NCBI GenBank assembly: GCA_024274855.1
Contig: JAJSAJ010000556.1
Span: forward strand, 1-21,130
Length of the DNA: 21,130 nucleotides
Origin: Planctomycetota bacterium
GTDB taxonomy: Bacteria; Planctomycetota; Planctomycetia; Pirellulales; Pirellulaceae
Direction of reading: 5' to 3'
Part shown: one piece after another, positions 14,123 to 21,130 of the stretch
Position numbering within the stretch: position 1 is the stretch's first letter
How the letters are laid out: each line of letters begins with the position of its first letter
Translations under genes and position numbers: made by a program
Notes under the pieces: generated by a model
The model's input: the letters and a program-made list of their open reading frames with translations, nothing else
Database searches by the model: none
What the model was told of the DNA's origin: nothing

Positions 14123-16963
14123 ATGCCCCGATATAACCCGGCCGAAATCGAGCCCAAATGGCAACGCTACTGGGAAGAAAACGGGACTTTCCGTACCCCC
14201 GAGATGCCAAGTGGCGACAAACTGTATGTCTTGGACATGTTTCCGTACCCTAGCGGCGAGGGCCTGCATGTCGGACACCCCGAGGGTTACACGGCCACGG
14301 ACATCGTTGCCCGTTTTCAGCGCAAACGTGGCAAGACCGTGTTGCATCCGATCGGCTTTGATGCGTTTGGGCTGCCGGCCGAGGAGCATGCGATACGGAC
14401 GAACACCCCTCCCCGAGAATCGACCGAGAAGAACATCGCCACATTTCGCCGGCAATTGAAAATGTTGGGGTTCAGCTACGATTGGGATCGCGAGCTGGCA
14501 ACGACGGATGTTGCCTATGTTCGATGGACGCAATGGATTTTTCTCGTTCTGTTCGATACCTGGTTCGATTTGAGTCAACAGAAGGGCCGGCCGATTGCGG
14601 AATTGCCGATTCCAGACGACGTGGTGGCCGAGGGGGATCGGGCGATCCGCATTTACCAGGACGAACACCGCTTGGCGTATCAGGCGGACGCCTTGGTCAA
14701 CTGGTGCCCGGCACTCGGAACCGTTCTGGCGAACGAAGAGGTCGTCGATGGCCGGAGCGAAGTAGGTGGGCATCCGGTTCAACGCTTGCCACTGAGACAA
14801 TGGATGTTGCGGATCACGGCCTATGCCGATCGACTTGAGAGCGAGTTGGAGGACTTGGACTGGTCCTCGGGGATCAAGAAGCTGCAAAAAGATTGGATCG
14901 GCCGCAGCACCGGTGCGGAAGTCGATTTCTTTGTCGGTCCACGGGATCAGTTCCAGGAATGGTCCAACCGACGCAAGCAGACCGGGTTGCCCCGTAAGCC
15001 GAATTACGACGTGCTGCGCGTCTACACGATACGTCCTGACACACTGTTCGGCGCCACCTACATGGTCATCGCTCCCGAGCACCCTCTTGTCCAACGCCTA
15101 ACGACGCCCGAACAGACGCTCGCCGTACAAGCTTATTGCACTGCGGCGGCCAATAAGAGCGATCGTGAACGGACCGAATTGGTTAAGAAGAAAACGGGAG
15201 TCTTCACGGGCTCCTATGCGATCAACCCTGTCAGCGGCAAGCCGATACCGATCTGGATTGCTGATTACGTACTGATCAGCTACGGGACAGGTGCAATCAT
15301 GGCCGTTCCCGCTCATGACACGAGAGACTTCGAGTTTGCCCAACAGTTTGGTCTGCCGATTGTGCCTGTCGTCGATCCTGGCCCCCAACGGGAGGGTGCG
15401 GATCGGCAGCAGGTTCTGGACGGCAATTCTTGTTTTGCCGGTGAGGGGACAGCGATTCACAGCGGGCCTTACGACGGTTTGGCAACGAGCCAGTTCAAGC
15501 AGAAAATCGCGGAACAACTGGACGCCGTGGGCATGGGACGTGCCGCCGTGAATTACAAATTGCGAGATTGGTTGTTCAGCCGGCAGCGGTTCTGGGGCGA
15601 GCCGTTTCCGATCCTGCACGAGCTGGATGATCAGGGGAATCCCAACGGTCTTCTTCGGGCCGTCGTTCCGGAGCAGTTGCCCGTCAATCTTCCCCACCTG
15701 GATGATTACAAACCACATGGACGTCCTGAACCGCCGCTGATGAAGGCCCCCGAATCGTGGCTTTATCCGACCCTTGATGGCCGGCGATACATGCGAGAGA
15801 CCAACACGATGCCCCAATGGGCCGGTTCCTGTTGGTATTATCTGCGGTTCATCGATCCGAAGAACGACGCGTGTTTCGTCGATCCGAAGAAGGAGGCCGC
15901 CTGGATGCCTGTCGACCTGTACGTTGGCGGTGCCGAGCACGCGGTCTTACACCTGTTGTATGCGAGATTCTGGCACAAAGTGCTGTATGATCGCGGCCAT
16001 GTCAGCACCAAAGAACCGTTCCATCGCTTGGTCAACCAGGGGATGATCCTGGGAGAAGTCGAATACACGGGCTACCAGACGGAAGACGGTCAGTGGATCT
16101 CGGCACAGCTGGTAAGACGCGATGTGGACGGCAACCCAATCGCTCGCCAAACAGGCAAGCCGGTCACCGAAGTGAAACTCGGAACGGATCAAGCTACCAA
16201 GAGAGGCGACTCGGTGGTTCTGGTAGACAACGCGGAAATACGCGTCGACAGCCGGGCACACAAAATGTCCAAGAGTCGAGGCAACGTTGTGAATCCGGAT
16301 GCAATCGTTCAAGACTACGGTGCCGACTCGCTACGCTTGTACGAGATGTTCATGGGCCCGCTCGAAGCCACGAAACCGTGGAGCATGTCAGGAGTCAATG
16401 GAGTACGTTCGTTCCTCGACCGCGTCTGGCGCTTGATTATCAATCCACGGGACGATGAGATGATCCTGAACGAAGCCATTCAGGACATCGAGCCAACCGA
16501 AGAGCAGTTACGAGTCGTTCACCGCACCATCGAAGCCGTAACGCACGATCTGGACCATTTGGAGTTCAACACGGCCATTGCCCGAATGATGGAGTTCGTC
16601 AATTATTTCACGAAACAGTCTGTGCGCCCGCGCAAGGCCATGGAGTCCTTATTAGTCATGCTGGCACCTTTTGCGCCGCACATCTGTGAGGAACTTTGGC
16701 AGATACTGGGGCATGACCGGTCACTGGCATATGAAGACTGGCCCGTTTTTGACGAGGCTTTGACGCGAGACGAAACGGTTGTCGTTCCCGTTCAGGTGGG
16801 TAAGAAGGTCCGTGCCCGCATCAAGGTACCGGCCGATTGCGAGCGCGAGCAACTCGAGGCGATTGCACGAGCCGAGCCCACAATTGCCGCATTGCTTGAG
16901 AGTAAAGAGATTCTCAAGGTAATCGTAGTCCCCGGCCGCATGGTGAACTTCGTCGTCAAGTGA
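14123..16963 (+). CDS. leuS: leucyl-tRNA synthetase
   Basis: This 946-residue class Ia enzyme charges tRNA-Leu. The HIGH motif appears as HVGH (49-52) within FPYPSGEGLHVGHPEGYTATD. KMSKS is intact (714-718). The CP1 editing domain is present, with TGVFTG and GTGAIMAVPAHDTRDFEFA at about residues 355-402. Bacterial LeuRS is usually 860-880 residues. The surplus here is an insert of about 30 residues after WFDLSQQ (about 150-185) and a long stretch just before KMSKS (about 650-712), which matches the variable leucine-specific region. The zinc-cysteines found in that first region in some bacteria are absent (GRSEVGGHP instead). ATG 14123 was chosen because MPRYNPAEIEPKWQ is the standard N-terminus; 39 codons of open frame upstream do not resemble LeuRS. 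Confidence 0.97.
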   Translation: MPRYNPAEIEPKWQRYWEENGTFRTPEMPSGDKLYVLDMFPYPSGEGLHVGHPEGYTATDIVARFQRKRGKTVLHPIGFDAFGLPAEEHAIRTNTPPRESTEKNIATFRRQLKMLGFSYDWDRELATTDVAYVRWTQWIFLVLFDTWFDLSQQKGRPIAELPIPDDVVAEGDRAIRIYQDEHRLAYQADALVNWCPALGTVLANEEVVDGRSEVGGHPVQRLPLRQWMLRITAYADRLESELEDLDWSSGIKKLQKDWIGRSTGAEVDFFVGPRDQFQEWSNRRKQTGLPRKPNYDVLRVYTIRPDTLFGATYMVIAPEHPLVQRLTTPEQTLAVQAYCTAAANKSDRERTELVKKKTGVFTGSYAINPVSGKPIPIWIADYVLISYGTGAIMAVPAHDTRDFEFAQQFGLPIVPVVDPGPQREGADRQQVLDGNSCFAGEGTAIHSGPYDGLATSQFKQKIAEQLDAVGMGRAAVNYKLRDWLFSRQRFWGEPFPILHELDDQGNPNGLLRAVVPEQLPVNLPHLDDYKPHGRPEPPLMKAPESWLYPTLDGRRYMRETNTMPQWAGSCWYYLRFIDPKNDACFVDPKKEAAWMPVDLYVGGAEHAVLHLLYARFWHKVLYDRGHVSTKEPFHRLVNQGMILGEVEYTGYQTEDGQWISAQLVRRDVDGNPIARQTGKPVTEVKLGTDQATKRGDSVVLVDNAEIRVDSRAHKMSKSRGNVVNPDAIVQDYGADSLRLYEMFMGPLEATKPWSMSGVNGVRSFLDRVWRLIINPRDDEMILNEAIQDIEPTEEQLRVVHRTIEAVTHDLDHLEFNTAIARMMEFVNYFTKQSVRPRKAMESLLVMLAPFAPHICEELWQILGHDRSLAYEDWPVFDEALTRDETVVVPVQVGKKVRARIKVPADCEREQLEAIARAEPTIAALLESKEILKVIVVPGRMVNFVVK

Positions 16964-17109
16964 TCCATTGCGGACAGTGTCGGCCATCCGTTTTCTCGCG
17001 AACGAGGCCAGCTCACGAAAGTATATAACGAACAAGACCGAATACAAAGCAACGTTTAGAGGGCGGAACTACCGCAACGCAACGCCCAGCAAGAAAGGCG
17101 GAAACTACT

Positions 17110-18396
17110 ATGAGAAATGTCATCACCCTGGTACTCGGAGGTGGCCGCGGCCAGCGATTGTACCCACTGACAAAGGTTCGCTCGAAGCCCGCCGTTCCGC
17201 TCGCTTCGAAATACCGCCTGATCGACATCCCGCTGTCGAACTGTATCAACAGTGGCCTGAGACGTATCTACGTGTTGACTCAGTTCCTATCAGTCAGTTT
17301 GCACCGTCATATCCGGCTGACCTATCGCTTTGATAACTTCAGTGGTGGATTTGTCGAGTTGCTTGCAGCCCAGCAGACGCCCAACGCCGGCACCGACTGG
17401 TATGAGGGCACGGCCGATGCCGTACGAAAGAACCTCGGCTACTTGAAACAACCGGGAACCGATTACGTCGTGATTCTCTCAGGCGACCAGCTTTATCGGA
17501 TGGACTACCGCGACATGCTGCGCACACATATCGACTCGGGTGCCGAAGTCACGATCGGTGCGATCCCGGTTGCCCGCGAGCAAGCGAACGGATTGGGAAT
17601 CATGCGAGCCGACACATCGGGGCGTGTCGAAGCTTTTCTGGAAAAGCCCAAGAGTGACGAGGAAATCAATCACGTGCGAATCGACCCGGCGTGGCTTGAT
17701 CAGCGTGGCATTCCCAGCCAAGGACGCGAGTGTCTGGCTAGCATGGGGATTTACGTCTTCAATCGTGACTTTCTGGTCGATGTATTGACGAAGACAAACT
17801 ACCAGGATTTTGGCAAGGAGGTATTCCCCACCGCATTCCGCACGCGGCACGTCCAAGTTCATCTGTTTGACGGGTATTGGGAAGATATCGGAACGATTCG
17901 CGCCTTCTACGATGCAAACCTCAGCTTGGCAAGGCCCGATCCTCCGTTCCAGCTGGCATCGGCCACAGCGCCACTCTATTCGCGAGCCCGTTTTCTTCCA
18001 CCGTCACTGCTGCAAGGCGCCCATGTCAAAGACAGCCTCTTAGCCGATGGGTGCCGGATCGGATCGGGAGCCGTCATTGAAAACAGCGTAATCGGCCTTC
18101 GGTGCATCATCGGCGAAGGGGTTACCATCCGAAATTCAGTCATCATGGGAGCCGACTACTACGAAACGTCTGACGACGCTGTAGGGGGCCAGAACGATCA
18201 GCCAGCAATTGGTATTGGTCCGGGAAGTCTGATTGAAAATGCGATTGTCGATAAAAACTGTCGCATCGGTCAGAATGTTCGCGTGGTTAATGAACACAAC
18301 GTTGAGAACGGCGAGGACGCGGATGACTGCGTAATTCGAGAAGGGCTGCCGGTGGTGATCAAGAATGCCGTACTCCCCGACGGCTGGAAGCTGTAA
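17110..18396 (+). CDS. glgC: glucose-1-phosphate adenylyltransferase
   Basis: This 428-residue ADP-glucose pyrophosphorylase makes ADP-glucose from glucose-1-phosphate and ATP, the committed step of bacterial glycogen synthesis. The N-terminal nucleotidyltransferase domain has LGGGRGQRLYPLT (9-21), SKPAVPLASKYRLIDIPLSN (25-44), GTADAVRKN (100-108), SGDQLYRMDY (124-133) and FLEKPK (176-181) with the sugar-phosphate Lys. GYWEDIGTI follows near residue 257. The C-terminal left-handed beta-helix has hexapeptide repeats such as GCRIGSGAVIENSVIG. Overall pattern and C-terminus (VIKNAVLPDG) are closer to the cyanobacterial and plant type than to the E. coli type, so allosteric control may follow that pattern (inference). 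ATG 17110 has a GAAAGGCGG region upstream. It follows leuS by 146 bases and may have its own promoter (TATATA at 17022-17027 is one candidate -10). Confidence 0.95.
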   Translation: MRNVITLVLGGGRGQRLYPLTKVRSKPAVPLASKYRLIDIPLSNCINSGLRRIYVLTQFLSVSLHRHIRLTYRFDNFSGGFVELLAAQQTPNAGTDWYEGTADAVRKNLGYLKQPGTDYVVILSGDQLYRMDYRDMLRTHIDSGAEVTIGAIPVAREQANGLGIMRADTSGRVEAFLEKPKSDEEINHVRIDPAWLDQRGIPSQGRECLASMGIYVFNRDFLVDVLTKTNYQDFGKEVFPTAFRTRHVQVHLFDGYWEDIGTIRAFYDANLSLARPDPPFQLASATAPLYSRARFLPPSLLQGAHVKDSLLADGCRIGSGAVIENSVIGLRCIIGEGVTIRNSVIMGADYYETSDDAVGGQNDQPAIGIGPGSLIENAIVDKNCRIGQNVRVVNEHNVENGEDADDCVIREGLPVVIKNAVLPDGWKL

Positions 18397-19554
18397 CTAG
18401 CGTCGTTTCGGCTTGTAGATCTCGATCGCCGATCCGAAGTAGACATCAGCCGCATTCATCAGCGTTTCGCTGAGTGTTGGATGCGGGTGGATGGTGCAGC
18501 GGATGTCGCCAATCGTGCAGGATTTTTCCAGCGCCAAAGCCGCTTCACCGATCAGTTCACCGGCACCCGCTCCGACGATTACACACCCAAGCAACCGCTC
18601 GGTCCGCGGATCGACCAGCCACCGGGTCAATCCTTCGGGTTGGCCCATCGCATGTGCGCGCCCACTGGCCAACCACGGATACGCCGCCACCTCGACTTGG
18701 CGCCCCGTTTCCCGAGCCTGTTGTTGTGTCATGCCGACATACGCAATCTCAGGGTCCGTGAACACAACGGCTGGAACAGCCGGCATTTCCGCCTCGGGCG
18801 ACTCACCCAGGATTGCGTCAACGGCAATTTTCGCCTGATGTGTCGCTTTGTGAGCCAACATCGGCCCCCCCGCTACGTCGCCGATCGCTAGAATTGTCGG
18901 TTCGGCTGTCCGTTGTTGCCGGCCACAAACGATGAATCCCCGAACATCTCGCTGGACGCCCGTTGTTTCCAGTCCCAACCCGTCACTTGCCGGGCACCGG
19001 CCGGTCGCGACCAGCACGTTCGAGAATCGCCTTTCGGCCGTACGATCCGGTCCCTCGAACGTCGCAACGATCGCGGTCTCGGTATCCTTCAATGAGACAA
19101 CGCGAGTCTTCAGCAAGAGACGGTTGTCCAGCTCTTTGCTCAATCGACGTTGCAGCGGGCGAACCAAATCACGATCGACCTCGGGAAGCAGCCCGTCGGC
19201 CATTTCGACGACGGTAACCTGGCTACCGAGCCTCGCGTAGACCGTCCCCAGCTCGAGTCCGATGTATCCGCCCCCGACAACCAGCAGGGAATCGGGGATC
19301 TCCGGCAATTGGAGGGCCGTGGCGGAAGTCCAAACGCGGGGCGAATCGAGTCGAAAAACGGCCGGAAGATCTGCTTTCGACCCGGTCGCCACAATCGCGT
19401 GCTCGAATGTCAGCCGCTTGTCGGCCGGGATAGATGGATCATCCCCCTGCAGGTCCAGGGTCCGCGAGTCGGCCAGTGTAGCGTGTGCACGTAAGACCCG
19501 CACTTTGCGTCGTTTGGCCAATTGGCCGAGCCCACCGGTCAGCCGCTGAATCAC
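18397..19554 (-). CDS. Lpd C-terminal fragment (NAD, central and dimer domains)
   Basis: This is a 385-residue open frame beginning with GTG directly after the TAA. It contains the NAD-binding domain, the second FAD motif and the interface domain with the catalytic His-Glu pair. Translation would need reinitiation at the GTG. The only purine-rich stretch is AAAGAG just before the stop, too close for a normal ribosome binding site. Confidence 0.6.
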   Translation of the reverse strand: MIQRLTGGLGQLAKRRKVRVLRAHATLADSRTLDLQGDDPSIPADKRLTFEHAIVATGSKADLPAVFRLDSPRVWTSATALQLPEIPDSLLVVGGGYIGLELGTVYARLGSQVTVVEMADGLLPEVDRDLVRPLQRRLSKELDNRLLLKTRVVSLKDTETAIVATFEGPDRTAERRFSNVLVATGRCPASDGLGLETTGVQRDVRGFIVCGRQQRTAEPTILAIGDVAGGPMLAHKATHQAKIAVDAILGESPEAEMPAVPAVVFTDPEIAYVGMTQQQARETGRQVEVAAYPWLASGRAHAMGQPEGLTRWLVDPRTERLLGCVIVGAGAGELIGEAALALEKSCTIGDIRCTIHPHPTLSETLMNAADVYFGSAIEIYKPKRR

Positions 19555-19824
19555 TTACTCTTTGCGTGCCCGTAATTGTGCGATGTCAATGGTTGGTGCC
19601 CCATATTGGATCCCCCAGCCATCTCGCAATTGCTCGACTTCGTGCAGCACACGCGCCACGTGCAGAAGCGTCTTGGAGGGAATGCACCCGCGCAGCAAGC
19701 AGGTTCCTCCGAGAACGGGCTCGGAATCGATCAACGTCACATCAAGACCCCGGTCGGCCGCCAGAAATGCGGCCGCATATCCGCCCGGTCCCGCGCCAAG
19801 CACGGCAAGCTGTGTCTGTATCAT
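19555..19824 (-). CDS. Lpd N-terminal fragment (FAD/disulfide part)
   Basis: This is the 89-residue product if translation stops at the TAA. It holds the dinucleotide-binding GAGPGG and the active disulfide CLLRGC, but not the rest of the FAD domain. It is unlikely to fold stably alone. It is listed separately because a gene caller would report it this way. Confidence 0.6.
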   Translation of the reverse strand: MIQTQLAVLGAGPGGYAAAFLAADRGLDVTLIDSEPVLGGTCLLRGCIPSKTLLHVARVLHEVEQLRDGWGIQYGAPTIDIAQLRARKE

Positions 19825-20163
19825 GGACTCAATCGCCAAATTGCAAGAAGCTCGATGTCGTGACACGGCCGACAGCGTGCCACGATGCGCAGCATTGGGC
19901 TATCCAATAGGCGAACCGCTGCCAAGCGACGCTCGTACCCCACTCGGCCGCAAGTTTACAACCGCAATCGACTGGAAAAAGCGTTTGGCCAATTAACGAC
20001 TCGATACCGAACACCTAACCCGAGAGGCCGTTGTTCGTATCGGGAACCGGTCCGCATTTGGCCCGCTCAGGCCCGCCGCTCTTGAAACCTGCGCATACGG
20101 AGAACCTATCACAGCCTTAGGACTTCAACCGCTGCTCGCTCGGAAACAGACGCGAGCCCGATT
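19825..20163. other. 339-base spacer between rpsD and lpd
   Basis: This lies downstream of rpsD and upstream of lpd, both on the minus strand. A 6-bp inverted repeat GCTCGC (20134-20139)/GCGAGC (20152-20157) sits just after the rpsD stop and could contribute to its 3' end, though no T-run follows. No gene is supported. Confidence 0.4.
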
Positions 20164-20772
20164 TTATCGAGACAGGAACTCGACAACCATGTTGACGTCA
20201 ACCTGAAGACTGATGTCGTCCGGTCCGGGCAGGCCCTGCACGGTCGCCCGAAGCGTCTCGGCATCAAAAGCGAGCCAATCCGGTGCATCCCCATGCGCTT
20301 CACTGGCCAGGAATTTGTAGAGATTCAGCAGGTTCTCACGACGGCGGACGGTGATCACATCACCTGGCCGCATGATGAAGGAAGGTTTCGTAACCTTGAT
20401 CCCGTTGACTTGGAAATGGCCGTGTGCAATACCTTGCCTCGCTTGCGGGCGGGTCTTCGCAAACCCTGCTCGCCGCACCACATTGTCAAGGCGACGTTCA
20501 CACAACATCAGCAACAGTTGGCCCGTATTGCCCGTCTTGCGCGACACCATCTCGAAGTAGCGGCGCAGTTGACGCTGTCCTAAACCATAATAGTGCTTGA
20601 TCTTCTGCTTTTCCATCAAAGCCAAGCCGTAGTTGGACGGTCGCCGCTGGCGCGTGTGCATTCCCGGCGGATTGTCCCGTCGCTCCATGGCGCGGATCGC
20701 TCCACCATTCTCATAAATCATCGCACCCAAGCGACGATTGATCCGTGCCTTGGGACCCGTGTAACGTGCCAT
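20164..20772 (-). CDS. rpsD: 30S ribosomal protein S4
   Basis: This 202-residue S4 is a primary 16S rRNA binder that nucleates 30S assembly. The N-terminus MARYTGPKARINRRLG is typical. The S4 RNA-binding domain spans about 93-150, with ERRLDNVVRRAGFA, RQGIAHGHFQVNG and RPGDVITVRRR. The four zinc cysteines of some S4 proteins are missing, so this is a Cys-minus S4. ATG 20772 has AGGAG ten bases upstream; 44 open codons further upstream are not S4-like. It stands alone here: rpsM, rpsK, rpoA and rplQ, its usual neighbours in many bacteria, are not next to it within the window. A promoter candidate and a leader with small hairpins lie upstream. Confidence 0.97.
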   Translation of the reverse strand: MARYTGPKARINRRLGAMIYENGGAIRAMERRDNPPGMHTRQRRPSNYGLALMEKQKIKHYYGLGQRQLRRYFEMVSRKTGNTGQLLLMLCERRLDNVVRRAGFAKTRPQARQGIAHGHFQVNGIKVTKPSFIMRPGDVITVRRRENLLNLYKFLASEAHGDAPDWLAFDAETLRATVQGLPGPDDISLQVDVNMVVEFLSR

Positions 20773-20806
20773 GCAGTCGTTTCTCCTATGCCAAAATCCG
20801 CCTCGA

Positions 20807-20856
20807 TTCGCCCGGCGAAGCCTTCCCGTGATCGACGCATCACCGTCCCGAAACGG
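20807..20856 (-). promoter_or_regulatory. rpsD leader with three small hairpins
   Basis: On the minus strand, between the candidate promoter and the ATG, three inverted repeats follow one another. They are CCGT-TTCGGG-ACGG (20843-20856), GTGAT-GCGTCG-ATCAC (20828-20843) and TTCGC-CGG-GCGAA (20807-20819). S4 is known in some bacteria to repress its own mRNA through leader structure. Whether this leader does so is inference. Confidence 0.3.
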
Positions 20857-20915
20857 CCGTGTGTCCAACACCCCATCACCCGCGAGCGCCCTGATTTGCA
20901 TCAAATGAACCGCTC

Positions 20916-20944
20916 AATATGGCGGAAGCAGCAGACAAGTTCAA
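20916..20944 (-). promoter_or_regulatory. candidate promoter of rpsD
   Basis: TTGAAC (20939-20944) and CATATT (20916-20921) on the minus strand are 17 bases apart, each matching sigma-70 consensus at four of six positions. They would give a leader of roughly 135 bases. The far end, 20945-21130, shows no gene. Confidence 0.4.
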
Positions 20945-21130
20945 GGGGGTAAACAGCCCAGTGACCAGTTATTGGAGTCAGCTCACTAGTGGACAACCTA
21001 TTGGCCTGTAAGGAATTGCGGCAACCAAAGCCAACCTCTCCAACACCAAAACTCGTGTTTCCCCAGACCAAAACGACCAAATCGGCCTAAAACATCGCAG
21101 TAATGGACCGTTTTTTCCTGAGTATTTGCC

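Larger units (their letters stand above)
18397..19824 (-). pseudogene. lpd: dihydrolipoamide dehydrogenase gene interrupted by one in-frame TAA
   Basis: Read through, this encodes a 474-residue E3 flavoprotein, the normal length, which reoxidises dihydrolipoamide for 2-oxoacid dehydrogenase and glycine cleavage complexes. Present are the FAD motif VLGAGPGGYAAA, the redox disulfide GGTCLLRGCIPSK (Cys42/Cys47), the NAD-binding LLVVGGGYIGLELG, FAD motif ILAIGDVAG and the catalytic HPHPTLSE near the C-terminus. Codon 90 is TAA (19555-19557), in the sequence RARKE-stop-VIQRLTGGL. E. coli Lpd has KEKVINQLTGGL there, so AAA to TAA would explain it. The next codon is GTG, so reinitiation is conceivable. 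No other damage is visible. It could be a fresh nonsense mutation, a read or assembly error, or a split functional gene. Start is ATG 19824 with a weak ribosome binding site. Confidence 0.85.

Noticed and set aside
14099..15940. Two long minus-strand open frames (331 and 280 codons)
   Set aside because: They are antisense shadows of leuS, which has full motif support on the plus strand.

Overview
The window looks like chromosomal DNA of a member of the Planctomycetota, probably a Pirellulales relative (inference). The reasons are a long leucyl-tRNA synthetase, several secreted or membrane proteins of the kind conserved mainly in planctomycetes (a bacterial-SH3 protein, a proline-rich HEAT-like protein, small one- and two-helix proteins), an anti-sigma/anti-anti-sigma pair, and a module normally found in planctomycete Ser/Thr kinases. 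Genes are mostly single, with many strand switches and spacers of 250-580 bases. I see no prophage, transposase gene, CRISPR array or biosynthetic cluster.

Layout. 3-75 is tRNA-Asn (minus). 196-1986 (minus) holds an RsbW-like anti-sigma kinase, a STAS anti-anti-sigma factor and a small planctomycete-type protein. 2554-2844 (plus) and 3189-3497 (minus) are small membrane proteins that converge on a MITE-like repeat. 3920-7789 (plus) is a 1289-residue fusion of an LplT-type lysophospholipid flippase, a PlsC acyltransferase and an acyl-ACP synthetase, with a kinase-associated module inserted between the transporter and the enzymes. It converges, over a second copy of the same repeat, on a putative exported protein (8134-9099, minus). 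9494-10810 (plus, HEAT-like) converges with 11075-12361 (minus, SH3 protein). 12748-13545 (minus) is methionine aminopeptidase, divergent from leuS (14123-16963, plus), which is followed by glgC (17110-18396, plus). glgC abuts, tail to tail with no spare base, a dihydrolipoamide dehydrogenase gene (18397-19824, minus) that is broken by one in-frame TAA. A stand-alone rpsD (20164-20772, minus) closes the window.

How the genes work together. There is housekeeping translation (tRNA-Asn, LeuRS, S4, MAP), glycogen synthesis (GlgC), 2-oxoacid dehydrogenase chemistry (Lpd), lysophospholipid uptake and re-acylation (LplT-Aas fusion), and a partner-switching regulatory pair. They do not form one pathway.

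Most worth a second look: the kinase-associated insert in the LplT-Aas fusion, the TAA/GTG junction in lpd, the two MITE-like elements placed between converging genes, and a folded intergenic element at 12533-12611.
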